IMG/VR virus record: IMGVR_UViG_3300047558_000279 | Span: 1-41,919 of that record | Source of the DNA: a virus | Reading direction: 5' to 3' (one strand) | DNA length: 41,919 nt | Part shown: piece after piece, positions 5,706 through 15,824 of the stretch | How the letters are laid out: each line of letters begins with the position of its first letter | Numbering within the stretch: position 1 is the first letter of the stretch | Notes under the pieces: generated by a model | Databases searched by the model: none | Seen by the model: only the letters and a program-made list of their open reading frames with translations | Told to the model about the DNA's origin: nothing | Position numbers and translations under genes: made by a program

Positions 5706-8216
5706 ATGGCTCTGACCAAGCCCTTCCAAGAACTTCTAGAACGCTTAGGGCGTTCACCTGAGGATGCATTAGCAGTCTGCTATCAGTCCGCATCTCAGGG
5801 TTTCCGTGTAAAGACAACTAAGGTTCAGTTCGCCGACACTGTTGTTGAAGCGTTGACTGAGATGGGGTCGAATGTTTGGTATGAAATCAACCCGTCGACT
5901 GCCTCTGGGCGCGCTAAGGCTGAAGACATTACACGCCTGTCCGCCGTTTGGATTGACATTGACTATAAAGATACAGGCATCCAGAGTGAAGCGAATGCTC
6001 ACGAACTGGTTGACCTGATTGCAAACCTTATCGGTGTGCAACCAACCGCTGTCGTCCACTCTGGTCACGGTTTACAGCCTTATTGGGCTATTGACCCTGA
6101 GGAAGAATACACGCAAGAACAAGCATCAGGTGTACTATCCCGTTGGGGTGCGTTTGTGCGTTGGGTGGCTGCCTCTCAGGGCGGTCAACTAGATTCTGTG
6201 TTTGACCTGCCACGCATTTTCCGTGCGCCTGGGGGAACAAACTTTAAAGACCTAGCCAACCCTATCCCTGTGCGTGTAGACTTCGCTGACGCTTGGCGAC
6301 CACTCAGCCTAGACGAACTAGATGACCTACTTATTACGCACGGTTTCGTATCGGTTCAGACTTCGCCAGACTTCGAACTTGTATCTGGCGCGTCCGACTG
6401 GAATTACGCAGAATTCGATTGCCAATGGGTAGGTAACCTATTCAATTCGATTCAGCCAACTAACGGCGTACCTAAGTCGCGCCACGGCTGGCTGCTACAG
6501 CAACTCGTAAAGATTAACGCTGCGCACCGTAACGGGTGTATCACAGAAGATACGGCTAAGCGTCTTGTTGTTACTTTGGATGCACAGTTCCGCGAGTTTT
6601 TAAAGTCTGCGCCTTCCCGTGAAATCAATCAGGGTGAGGTTCAGTCTGCTAACCGTTGGGCTGTTGCTCGTGTAGAAACTTTTGATGCGAAGAAACTTAG
6701 TGATGAACTTCGTGGACACGAACACAAAAATTTTATTGAGGGTGTTGAAGAAATTGTAGAGCCTGCCTCGCCCTATAAGGATGAATACTCTGACGAGGAA
6801 CTTCACAGCATCTACTACAACTCTTACATGAACTATGGCACTACTGATGCCGCTAACGCTACCCGCATGATTCATTTCATGCGTGGCAAATACCGTTATG
6901 TAACTGATGTTGGCTGGTATTACTGGGATGGCACACGCTATGTTCAGGACAAAGAGAAATCGATTATGCAGGAAATGATTGACTCTGTTCAGTTCTTCCA
7001 CGGCACAGACCTTGGACCTGCAATTAATAAGTGGATACTTCAATCACAAAACAAAGATAGGATTCTAAATGCAATCGCAATTGCTGGGACCGATAGCGAA
7101 GTCCTTGTTCGCGCAATCGAGTTGGATGCGGAGGCAAATAATCTCTGCACTCCTGAGGGGATTGTCAATCTCCGAACAGGTGAAATACGCCCAGCACTTA
7201 AGGGTGTTGACCTTAATACTAGGCAGACCTCTATCAGCCCTAGAACTATGGAAACTCCGTTATGGTCTAACTTCCTCAAAGAAGTCATTGAGGATGACGA
7301 ACGCATCGCGTACGTCCAAGAACTCTTTGGTGCTGCGTTATTCGGCGATTCCCGATTCCATGTACTACCAGTATTTGTTGGAACGGGCGCGAACGGTAAG
7401 TCAACTATTATCGACGTCATTGCGGGGATTCTAAATGACTATGCCGCAACCATGCCAGAAAACTTTCTTCTTGACACTACAGGGAACGCACACCCCACTG
7501 ACATTGCAAGACTTAGAGGAGTTCGTCTTGCCGTGGCTTCGGAGACACGCCCTGACGGTAAATTTAATGAGTCCAGAGTCAAGATGCTCACAGGAGGCGA
7601 CACTCTCTCTGCAAGATTTATGGGACAAAACTTCTTCGACTTCAAACCAACACACACACTGTTCATGGCAGTAAACCACCTGCCAGAAGTAAAGTCTGGT
7701 GGAGATGGTTTCTGGCGTCGTCTACGAAAGATTGACTTCCGTAAAACGATTCCAGCGGACAAGCGTAAAGAAAACCTCGCCCAACTTCTCGTCGAAGAAG
7801 AAGGCGCAGGTATCCTACAGTGGATGATTGATGGTGCTGTGCGTGTAACCAACCAAGGGTTCAGCGAACCTGAATCGGTCAAGATGGCTACACAGTCCTA
7901 CCGTCACGAAGAAGACCACATCGCCAAGTTCATTGATGAGCGCACTATCCTCGCCGACACTGCATCTGTCACTAAGACTGCCCTGTTCAATGCTTATCGT
8001 GAATGGTGTGCTGAGAATGGTGAGAAGCCTGTCACGCAAAACAACCTGACCCGCGAGGTGAAGGCTCGTCTAAACGTGGCTGAGAGCGAATCTGTAGGCT
8101 TCAAAATGTTTGTTGGTGTAGACCTACTAAAGATTGGTTCAAGCAACAACTCATCGTCCGTGAAGGACATTCTGGGCGACTATCTGGAGGACAAGAGTGA
8201 CTATTGGGATAGATAA
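5706..8216 (+). CDS. Primase-helicase fusion (AEP-like primase plus D5-type SF3 helicase)
   Basis: An 836-residue replication protein. The N-terminal domain has VWIDIDYKD with Asp84 and Asp86 as the metal-binding pair, and a downstream SGHGLQPYW at 119-127, the signature of archaeo-eukaryotic-type primases. The C-terminal half is a superfamily 3 helicase: Walker A GTGANGKST at 559-567, a Walker B-like LRGVRLAVASE region and sensor motif MAVNHLP at about 655-661, with a D5-N-like linker before it. Such proteins unwind the origin and prime synthesis. No phage DNA polymerase is visible, so it probably loads the host polymerase. The ribosome site GAAAGGA precedes the ATG. Its end overlaps the next gene by 20 bases. 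Confidence 0.92.
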   Translation: MALTKPFQELLERLGRSPEDALAVCYQSASQGFRVKTTKVQFADTVVEALTEMGSNVWYEINPSTASGRAKAEDITRLSAVWIDIDYKDTGIQSEANAHELVDLIANLIGVQPTAVVHSGHGLQPYWAIDPEEEYTQEQASGVLSRWGAFVRWVAASQGGQLDSVFDLPRIFRAPGGTNFKDLANPIPVRVDFADAWRPLSLDELDDLLITHGFVSVQTSPDFELVSGASDWNYAEFDCQWVGNLFNSIQPTNGVPKSRHGWLLQQLVKINAAHRNGCITEDTAKRLVVTLDAQFREFLKSAPSREINQGEVQSANRWAVARVETFDAKKLSDELRGHEHKNFIEGVEEIVEPASPYKDEYSDEELHSIYYNSYMNYGTTDAANATRMIHFMRGKYRYVTDVGWYYWDGTRYVQDKEKSIMQEMIDSVQFFHGTDLGPAINKWILQSQNKDRILNAIAIAGTDSEVLVRAIELDAEANNLCTPEGIVNLRTGEIRPALKGVDLNTRQTSISPRTMETPLWSNFLKEVIEDDERIAYVQELFGAALFGDSRFHVLPVFVGTGANGKSTIIDVIAGILNDYAATMPENFLLDTTGNAHPTDIARLRGVRLAVASETRPDGKFNESRVKMLTGGDTLSARFMGQNFFDFKPTHTLFMAVNHLPEVKSGGDGFWRRLRKIDFRKTIPADKRKENLAQLLVEEEGAGILQWMIDGAVRVTNQGFSEPESVKMATQSYRHEEDHIAKFIDERTILADTASVTKTALFNAYREWCAENGEKPVTQNNLTREVKARLNVAESESVGFKMFVGVDLLKIGSSNNSSSVKDILGDYLEDKSDYWDR

Positions 8217-8826
8217 CCCTTGCCTCGGATGTCGTGGCGGATTTCATAATGAGTGCGAACTCGCATGGGATGACAACTTTACCGAAATTTGTTGTTGTGG
8301 TGGAGATGTAAAGTTTGACGCTAATGGTAATGTAAAAGTTGTTGGTAATGACCAATCTGAGACTGGCAATAAAGAAGTGGACAATGGCTACATTGAGGAT
8401 GGATACGAGTCCAGCAAGTCACTCGCTGATTACAAAGACCCTCTCTCCACGGGACGTAAACGCGCTGCTGAGATGTATCCCATCACAGCAGGGATGGTCT
8501 GCGAGTGGGCAGGTTTGGCTAAAGCAGGCGGGGGTATTCATCCTATCGTTGGATGTATCGGACGCCCAGCGTCAGACCGCCACCACGGTCCAGACAAAAA
8601 CACAATGAACAATGCCCCAACTAACTTGCATCGTATCTGCGACCATTGCCACAACACTTGGCATGCGTTGAACGACCCAGCCTATGGAGAGCGTCCAGAC
8701 CATACTCAACCGTTCATTCCGCAGGGTGAACTGGGTAAGGATTGGTGGCTGCATGATAAGGAAAGTAAGGCTTCTCAGGTTGAGATTATTGAGTCTGAGG
8801 CTAGACGACTAGCGGAGGCTCGCTAG
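8197..8826 (+). CDS. HNH-like endonuclease with an N-terminal cysteine cluster
   Basis: A 209-residue protein starting at GTG 8197, inside the end of the primase gene. Residues about 9-36 hold a zinc-binding-type cluster (CLGCRGGFHNEC, then CCCGG). The C-terminal half has GCIGRPASDRHHGPDKN, then NLHRICDHCHNTWH. The HH, Asn and CxxCHNxWH order matches the beta-beta-alpha metal fold of HNH nucleases. Roles in phages range from packaging partners to DNA processing; being coupled to the primase suggests a replication or recombination job. The nuclease call rests on motifs only. Confidence 0.7.
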   Translation: MTIGIDNPCLGCRGGFHNECELAWDDNFTEICCCGGDVKFDANGNVKVVGNDQSETGNKEVDNGYIEDGYESSKSLADYKDPLSTGRKRAAEMYPITAGMVCEWAGLAKAGGGIHPIVGCIGRPASDRHHGPDKNTMNNAPTNLHRICDHCHNTWHALNDPAYGERPDHTQPFIPQGELGKDWWLHDKESKASQVEIIESEARRLAEAR

Positions 8827-8829
8827 TAG

Positions 8830-8900
8830 TTCCCGATGGTGTAACGGCAGCACCACGCCCTTTGGAGGCGTTTGTCTTGGTTCGAATCCAGGTCGGGAAG
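8830..8900 (+). tRNA. tRNA-Gln (anticodon TTG)
   Basis: The full cloverleaf can be drawn. The acceptor stem is TTCCCGA at 8830-8836 with TCGGGAA at 8893-8899. The D stem is GTGT/GCAC. The anticodon stem ACGCC/GGCGT encloses CTTTGGA with anticodon TTG at 8862-8864. The T arm has loop TTCGAAT. The discriminator is G at 8900. CCA is not encoded (CAA follows). It would read CAA and CAG. The Gln-rich late proteins (23.2-24.7 kb) use CAA heavily, which may explain why this single tRNA is kept. Confidence 0.93.
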
Positions 8901-8903
8901 CAA

Positions 8904-9281
8904 TCAGAAACGGCTGTAGCCGTTGCCAGTGAAATGGTAAAACCGCACCTTAGGTAGCAGGTTTTTTAGTCCAGTTAATAGTTCAGTGTTGTTGTCTACA
9001 TAGTCGGTGACGCCGTGCTTTTGGATTGCGCGTGCTTTGCCGTCGATGATTTGTTTCATTGACCCGCCAGTGAACTCTACGCCTTGACAGTTTGGTTGGT
9101 GTTGCTTGAGCCAGATTTGGGTAGCCTTGTGAACTTTAGGGTCATTGCCTCGTGCCGTGATTGCTACGAATGGCATGCTTGGCGTATAGTTTACTTTTGC
9201 TCCGAGGATTGCTTCTACTTGTGAACGTGAGTGTTTAAAGTCTGTGGTGGCGATAGTGTCGTCAATGTCGAATCCGTACAT
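8904..9281 (-). CDS. HAD-superfamily phosphatase-like protein
   Basis: A 125-residue protein with motif I FDIDDT at residues 4-9 (nucleophile Asp5, acid Asp7) and a motif II-like AITAR at about 39-43. It matches the small HAD hydrolases found in phages, which act on nucleotides, DNA 3' ends or sugars. The short length leaves little room for a cap domain. It is convergent with the tRNA gene and separated from the upstream minus-strand gene by a strong terminator, so it may have its own promoter or depend on read-through. Substrate unknown. Confidence 0.75.
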   Translation of the reverse strand: MYGFDIDDTIATTDFKHSRSQVEAILGAKVNYTPSMPFVAITARGNDPKVHKATQIWLKQHQPNCQGVEFTGGSMKQIIDGKARAIQKHGVTDYVDNNTELLTGLKNLLPKVRFYHFTGNGYSRF

Positions 9282-9296
9282 GACTTAAGGGTAGCA

Positions 9297-9337
9297 GAAA
9301 ACCCCAGAGACATCTGACTGTTAACTCTGGGGTTTTC
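9297..9337 (-). terminator. Intrinsic terminator after the metallophosphoesterase gene
   Basis: A 13-bp perfect stem (GAAAACCCCAGAG at 9297-9309 with 9325-9337) around a 15-base loop. Read on the minus strand it ends in GGGGTTTTC, a classic terminator, placed directly after the stop of the 9358-10326 gene. The A and T ends make it able to act in both directions. Confidence 0.85.
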
Positions 9338-9357
9338 CTTGTGGAGAAAGGAGGTAT

Positions 9358-10326
9358 CTACATTGTATACACAAACTTGTTTCCACGGAACCACGCCACG
9401 CCGTCGTTAATCTGAACTAACTCGGTGTAGAAAGATTCATTCTCGTCAATAGTGATTACGGCTATTCCTTGTTGCCAGTTCTCATAAAACTTTGCTGGAG
9501 TGCCATCAACTTTCGTACTCCCATTAACGGATGGTACTGCTCCATCAACCCTGCATAGACAGCCTGGGCTAATCGCTGAGGATTTGATTGCACCTTCACG
9601 GTCAAAAACAGTTCGTGATTGGACTTCTTGCCTGTGGACGTGACCGAAGACTGTGGAGATGTGCGGGGTGTCGTTTGTGTACGCTGCTGCCGTCGAGCCG
9701 TTGCTACGGACTTTTGTTCCATGCATAGCGCGCAAGGTTTTTGTGAGCCAGTATGCTCCTGCTGGGTAGGCGTCAATGTATTCAACTCCGATTTCGTCTA
9801 GTCGTAGAAGGTAAGGGATGCTCATTACTGGGAGGCTGTCCATGTTGGCACGCTTCAATCCCCAAGCGGAGGCAGCGTTAATGCTAATGAACTTTTCTAA
9901 ACGGCGGTCATGGTTACCTTCGATTAGAACAATCTTTGCGTTTGGTCCTGCTGCGGCGCGTTGTTCTTGTAGGAATAGGTGTCCGCGGTCAAATGCTTTT
10001 TGGGTGGTGTTGGCGAACGCTGGTTCTTGTTCGAAACGCCCAAAGGTTGGTAGGTCTAGGTAGTCGCCTAGGTTGATTATGCCGTCTACGCGGTCATTGT
10101 CTGCCAACCATGACGTGATTTGTAGCGCAAGGTTCATTGCTGCTTCATCATGGAATGGGTCAAACTCGTCGTTGAGTAGGCGGTAACCGATTTGTGGGTC
10201 TGGAAGAATGACGTGAACCTTGTGTTTGGTTTTAGGTTTCTTGTATTCTTTCGGCGTCTTGATGACTACAGGTTGTGCCTGTATGACGGGCTGCCAAGCA
10301 AGTTTAGGGTTTAGGTTATCTAGCAC
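9358..10326 (-). CDS. Calcineurin-like metallophosphoesterase
   Basis: A 322-residue enzyme with the five family motifs in order: DPQ at 43-45 (Gln in place of the usual His of DxH), GDYLD at 87-91, GNHD at 137-140, MHG at 201-203 and GHVH at 228-231. These bind two metals and hydrolyse phosphoesters. In phages, relatives act as nucleases, 2',3'-cyclic phosphatases or DNA-processing partners. It starts at GTG 10326, overlapping the HTH gene upstream by 11 bases, and ends at a terminator. Codons end mainly in C and A on the coding strand, unlike the early plus-strand genes. Confidence 0.9.
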   Translation of the reverse strand: MLDNLNPKLAWQPVIQAQPVVIKTPKEYKKPKTKHKVHVILPDPQIGYRLLNDEFDPFHDEAAMNLALQITSWLADNDRVDGIINLGDYLDLPTFGRFEQEPAFANTTQKAFDRGHLFLQEQRAAAGPNAKIVLIEGNHDRRLEKFISINAASAWGLKRANMDSLPVMSIPYLLRLDEIGVEYIDAYPAGAYWLTKTLRAMHGTKVRSNGSTAAAYTNDTPHISTVFGHVHRQEVQSRTVFDREGAIKSSAISPGCLCRVDGAVPSVNGSTKVDGTPAKFYENWQQGIAVITIDENESFYTELVQINDGVAWFRGNKFVYTM

Positions 10327-10537
10327 AGGAACAGGTCTTCTTTCTGTGGTTTGCTACCGCGCCTTTGTGGACGATGAATCCACGGCTGCGTAGGGCTTCA
10401 GATAGTCCGTTGCTTGACCAGAGGGGCGACTCTAGGGCTTCCATTAGAATGTCGTAGTCAGACTTGTCTAGGTCTGCTGCTTTGCTCATTAGGATGCATA
10501 GGGCATCTTTTTTGTTTGGTGCTAGTCCTTCTAACAT
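10316..10537 (-). CDS. Small helix-turn-helix DNA-binding protein
   Basis: A 73-residue protein. Residues about 30-66 (DILMEALESPLWSSNGLSEA followed by LRSRGFIVHKGAVANHRKK) form a predicted HTH: a W-S start of helix 2, then the turn, then a recognition helix ending in HRKKTCSC. This matches a family of very short actinophage HTH proteins that choose a site by an L-R-x-x-G-x-x-V signature. Those are variously annotated as regulators or small terminase-like proteins. It is coupled to the metallophosphoesterase by an 11-base overlap. Confidence 0.7.
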   Translation of the reverse strand: MLEGLAPNKKDALCILMSKAADLDKSDYDILMEALESPLWSSNGLSEALRSRGFIVHKGAVANHRKKTCSCAR

Positions 10538-10575
10538 GTGTCTCCTTCATGTAGCACTTGAAGGTTAGCCTACCA

Positions 10576-10706
10576 TTATTCTGGTTGCTTGTCTGTAATT
10601 TCTTGTCCGCAAGCCCCACAAATACAAGTATCGGCTGGGTCTTCAAACGGGATAGCGATGTCTGCGTTTTCGCAGTTTTGGGTGTGGCATGTGAGTTTGA
10701 TAATCA

Positions 10707-10707
<1 letters not shown>
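10576..10707 (-). CDS. Zinc-ribbon microprotein, 43 aa
   Basis: The ATG at 10707 overlaps the stop of the tail-fibre gene (TAATG on the minus strand), so this start is preferred over a longer in-frame one inside the fibre gene. The 43 residues hold C-x4-C at 7 and 12 and then CICGAC, with the spacing of a small zinc ribbon (MIIKLTCHTQNCEN ... DTCICGACG). Function unknown. Confidence 0.65.
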
Positions 10708-12967
<2,260 letters not shown>

Positions 12968-12968
<1 letters not shown>

Positions 12969-13222
12969 TAGATAGAACCGCCGTCAATGCTAGGTAAACC
13001 GCCAAAAAGTGTTGAAGCCCGTCCGCCGTCAATGTTCATCCAGCCACCATCAATGTCTTCAAACTTAATCTTTTTCGAATCACGCCCATTATGAGTGTGA
13101 TTTCCTGCTGCTGCTTGTGTAGGTCCTTGACCCAACGTATGATGGAGTGCTGTTACGCTAGAGTCCTTATCCGAATACAAGTGAAACTGGTTCACTTCGT
13201 CAGGGGTAGGGATTATAGCCAT
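12968..13222 (-). CDS. Small tail-fibre-associated protein
   Basis: An 84-residue protein, [20 protein letters not shown] at the start, then [13 protein letters not shown] at about residues 42-54 and two Asp-Gly-Gly turns (IDGG). The HTHNG pattern is common in small phage structural proteins encoded next to fibres. The ATG at 13222 is chosen because a perfect TATAAT ends 6 bases before it, which fits leaderless initiation; a longer in-frame start at 13282 would lie inside the divergent gene. It overlaps the fibre start by one base. Confidence 0.7.
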
Positions 13223-13228
13223 GCTAGA

Positions 13229-13234
13229 ATTATA
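13229..13234 (-). promoter_or_regulatory. -10 element (TATAAT) of a probable leaderless promoter
   Basis: A perfect TATAAT on the minus strand ends 6 bases before ATG 13222, so transcription would start at or next to the start codon. No clear ribosome site is present, and leaderless mRNAs are common in Actinobacteria. The -35 region is poor. On the plus strand TAGAAT at 13225-13230 overlaps it and could serve the divergent gene at 13257. Confidence 0.6.
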
Positions 13235-13256
13235 CCGCACCAAATAAGGAGACGAC

Positions 13257-13688
13257 ATGAGTAAAGCCAAAGACATCGGCACGCGCGCAGAAACCGCAGT
13301 CCGAAACTATCTACTATCTACAGGCTACTCACCACTAGAAGCACACCGCAACGTACTCAAAGGGTCCGCTGACGAAGGTGATGTTTGGCTCCGCGAAATT
13401 GGTGGGCTAGTAGTATTCGAAATTAAAGGTGGAAAGATGGCTAAGGAGGCATCTTATGGACAGATTGAAAAATGGTTCGAAGAAGCACAAGTTGAACGAC
13501 AAAATGCTGACGGCAAGTTTGGTTTTCTGGTCACTCAGCGTGCAGGTGTTGGGTATCCTCGTGCTGGTGAATGGTGGGCTTACGCCAAACTCGGTGACCT
13601 ATTTTACCTTCATAACCGTATCGAATCTGATAACGACACTATGGTTCGTCTACGACTTCAGGAACTCGTCCAACTAATCCGTGGCTAA
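13257..13688 (+). CDS. PD-(D/E)XK nuclease, Holliday-junction-resolvase-like
   Basis: A 143-residue protein with the order of archaeal-type resolvases: GTRAETAVRNYL with Glu12, then GSADEGDVW with Asp42, then VFEIKGG with Glu55 and Lys57, then a Gln-containing helix (GQIEKWFEEAQ). These residues would bind metal and cut branched DNA. Its place immediately before the large terminase suggests it clears branched DNA before packaging. AAGGAG lies 5 bases before the ATG. The last 8 bases overlap the terminase start. Confidence 0.75.
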   Translation: MSKAKDIGTRAETAVRNYLLSTGYSPLEAHRNVLKGSADEGDVWLREIGGLVVFEIKGGKMAKEASYGQIEKWFEEAQVERQNADGKFGFLVTQRAGVGYPRAGEWWAYAKLGDLFYLHNRIESDNDTMVRLRLQELVQLIRG

Positions 13689-15216
13689 AGAAACATTCGA
13701 CCTATCAGATATCCTCCTCCAACTTGGTGAAGGACTAAACGAGTCTGTCCACACCCCAAACCTATACAGTTACAAGCCATCTTCCAAGCAGGAACAGTTC
13801 CATTCCATGCCAAACAAAGATAGGTTGTATATTGGTGGTAACCGTTCAGGTAAGTCGCTCGGTTCTACCATCGAAGCAATCTGGTGGCTCACGCATACAC
13901 ACCCGTATCGCAAGACCCCAGAAGGACCTGTTAGAGGGCGTGTCGTAGCCGTCGATTTCCTGAACGGTGTGGACAAAATTATCCTCCCGCTATACAAACA
14001 ATGGCTACCAAAAAAGTATTTGATTGACGGCAGTTGGGAAGCCTCCTACTCGCGTGAACGCCACGTACTAACCCTCAACAATGGGTCGTTTGTAGAGTTC
14101 ATGTCCCAAGACCAAGACCTAGACAAGTTCGCTGGTTCATCCAGACACTTCGTACACTTCGACGAAGAATGTCCAAAATCAGTTTTCCTAGAATGTCTAG
14201 CCCGCCTCGTAGACACAAACGGTGACTGGTGGATGTCGCAAACACCAGTCGCAGGAATGGAATGGATTTTTGACGACATTTACATACCAGCAAAAGAAGG
14301 AACAAAAGACATTGGCATCGTTGAAGCAAGCATGGAGGACAACCCTTCGCTTACTAAAGAAGCCATTGACCGCTACATGGGACAACTCTCAGAAGAAGAA
14401 CAACTCATCCGTAAACACGGACAATACGTTCATCTTGGCGGTTCAGTCTTTCCAGAATTCTCACCTCTCACACACTGTATTCCTAGAGGGCAATTCAAAC
14501 CCACTTCACGCCATCGAATTATTCGAACAATGGATTCGGGATACACCAACCCCACAGTCTGGCTGTGGATGGCAGTTGACGAAGACGGAACTATTGTCGT
14601 CTTCAAAGAACACTACCAAGCAAAACTAAACGTAGCCGAACACGCAGCAATCGTAAACCGCATCACCGACGAAATCCTGCGCGAAACAGGCGGCGACGTA
14701 TACCTAACCACAGGCGACCCAGCCATCAAACAAACCAAAGAACACACAGGAACATCAATCCTGCACGAATACTCCAAGCACGGAATCTACATCGCTGTTG
14801 ATGCCATCCCTAGCGATAGACGAGTCGGCTTAGAGAAAATCCAGCAATACATGAAAATCAACCCACGCACAGGCAAACCATACCTGATGTTCACGGACGA
14901 TTGCCCACACCTAATTGCTGAACTTCCAAAACTCAAATGGAAAAAACACGCATCCGTCAAAGTCGCTGAACAAAAAAACAAGTTAGAAGACATCCGCGAC
15001 AAAGACAACCACTGCTATGATGCTTTGAAGTATGCAATGACATTCATGGACGACCTTGCTCCTGACCGCGAAAATCCGCGCACAGGAAACAAAGACTTCC
15101 ACAACGCATTTAAAGACAGTTTCACTACAACATCTAAATTCCCAGAGTATGATGATAATAGCGATTGGGGCGGTTCTTGGAGAGCCGCAGGACCAGCAAG
15201 CGAACTAGAAGGATAA
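13681..15216 (+). CDS. terL: Terminase large subunit
   Basis: A 511-residue packaging motor. The ATPase has Walker A GGNRSGKS at 52-59, Walker B VHFDE with Asp161 and Glu162, and the coupling motif SQTPVAG. The RNase-H-like nuclease has Asp285 (TMDSGYTNP), Asp346 (TTGDPAIK) and Asp447 (CYDALKYAM). It cuts concatemers and pumps DNA through the portal. It starts at GTG 13681, overlapping the resolvase-like gene. The partner small subunit is not adjacent; a candidate lies at 34730-35452. A and C dominate its coding strand. Confidence 0.95.
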   Translation: MAKETFDLSDILLQLGEGLNESVHTPNLYSYKPSSKQEQFHSMPNKDRLYIGGNRSGKSLGSTIEAIWWLTHTHPYRKTPEGPVRGRVVAVDFLNGVDKIILPLYKQWLPKKYLIDGSWEASYSRERHVLTLNNGSFVEFMSQDQDLDKFAGSSRHFVHFDEECPKSVFLECLARLVDTNGDWWMSQTPVAGMEWIFDDIYIPAKEGTKDIGIVEASMEDNPSLTKEAIDRYMGQLSEEEQLIRKHGQYVHLGGSVFPEFSPLTHCIPRGQFKPTSRHRIIRTMDSGYTNPTVWLWMAVDEDGTIVVFKEHYQAKLNVAEHAAIVNRITDEILRETGGDVYLTTGDPAIKQTKEHTGTSILHEYSKHGIYIAVDAIPSDRRVGLEKIQQYMKINPRTGKPYLMFTDDCPHLIAELPKLKWKKHASVKVAEQKNKLEDIRDKDNHCYDALKYAMTFMDDLAPDRENPRTGNKDFHNAFKDSFTTTSKFPEYDDNSDWGGSWRAAGPASELEG

Positions 15217-15217
15217 T

Positions 15218-15655
15218 ATGAGACACTTCAACTATTTTGAAAACGGCGGACCATTCCCCAGCGCATGCCTATCATGCGGAAACAATACTAAACTGTTCGA
15301 CCTTGGACGCCCACTACTAGACGGCGGTATGGCGCAACTATGCCTAACCTGCGCAACCGAAATCGCATCCTTCATCGGCTATGCTCTAGAAGCACCCCTA
15401 CGTGACGAAATCAACACTCTCAAAGCCGAGATTGTTTCACGTGAAACTGAACTTGCTAAAGTACCAGAAAAAGTAGAGGACCTAATCAATGGAATTCGTG
15501 GCAGCGTTACTGATTTTATCTTTGCCGTTTCTTACAGCGATAACGCTGATAAGCCTGAAACTGTTTCAGACAATGAACCTGCAAGCAATGCAAGCATCCC
15601 AAGTGGAAAAACTGCGAAGCGAAACAGTCAAACACCTAGCGAACCTACTCTCTAG
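15218..15655 (+). CDS. Double CxxC zinc-finger protein with a coiled coil
   Basis: A 145-residue protein beginning two bases after the terminase stop. CLSC at about 17-20 and CLTC at about 42-45 form a likely zinc ribbon. Residues about 58-90 (LRDEINTLKAEIVSRETELA) are a coiled coil. The last 50 residues are low-complexity and Ser/Asn-rich. The final 167 bases overlap the next gene in another frame, which may explain the odd composition of this tail. Function unknown; placed between terminase and portal, it may be an accessory packaging factor. Confidence 0.7.
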   Translation: MRHFNYFENGGPFPSACLSCGNNTKLFDLGRPLLDGGMAQLCLTCATEIASFIGYALEAPLRDEINTLKAEIVSRETELAKVPEKVEDLINGIRGSVTDFIFAVSYSDNADKPETVSDNEPASNASIPSGKTAKRNSQTPSEPTL

Positions 15656-15821
15656 CAAAGACCCGTTAGCGTTCCAACAGGTTCACGCAGCGACAACATT
15701 CCCAGAGACAGGGTATACTGGACCTATACTATCTGGCGACGAGATAGAACTAGGTTTATTGGAAGAAGACGCCGACGCTATCGATGCAGCGTTCAGGCGC
15801 TTCGCTACAGATTTGGATTAA
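15489..15821 (+). CDS. Single-pass membrane protein overlapping the upstream gene
   Basis: A 110-residue protein with a strong N-terminal hydrophobic helix (FVAALLILSLPFLTAITLIS, residues 3-22) followed by a soluble region with VEKLRSETVKHLANLL. It ends in an acidic stretch (EEDADAIDAAF). Its first 167 bases lie inside the zinc-finger gene in a different frame, while the remaining 166 bases are unshared and end 3 bases before the portal start. An upstream GAGGA at 15476-15480 can serve as the ribosome site. Both frames look real. Function unknown. Confidence 0.65.
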   Translation: MEFVAALLILSLPFLTAITLISLKLFQTMNLQAMQASQVEKLRSETVKHLANLLSSKDPLAFQQVHAATTFPETGYTGPILSGDEIELGLLEEDADAIDAAFRRFATDLD

Positions 15822-15824
15822 TTC

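Noticed and set aside
8909-8924. Inverted repeat AACGGCT-GT-AGCCGTT between the tRNA and the convergent HAD gene
   Set aside because: The loop is too short for a hairpin in RNA, no T tract follows on either strand, and it overlaps the HAD coding end; not called a terminator.
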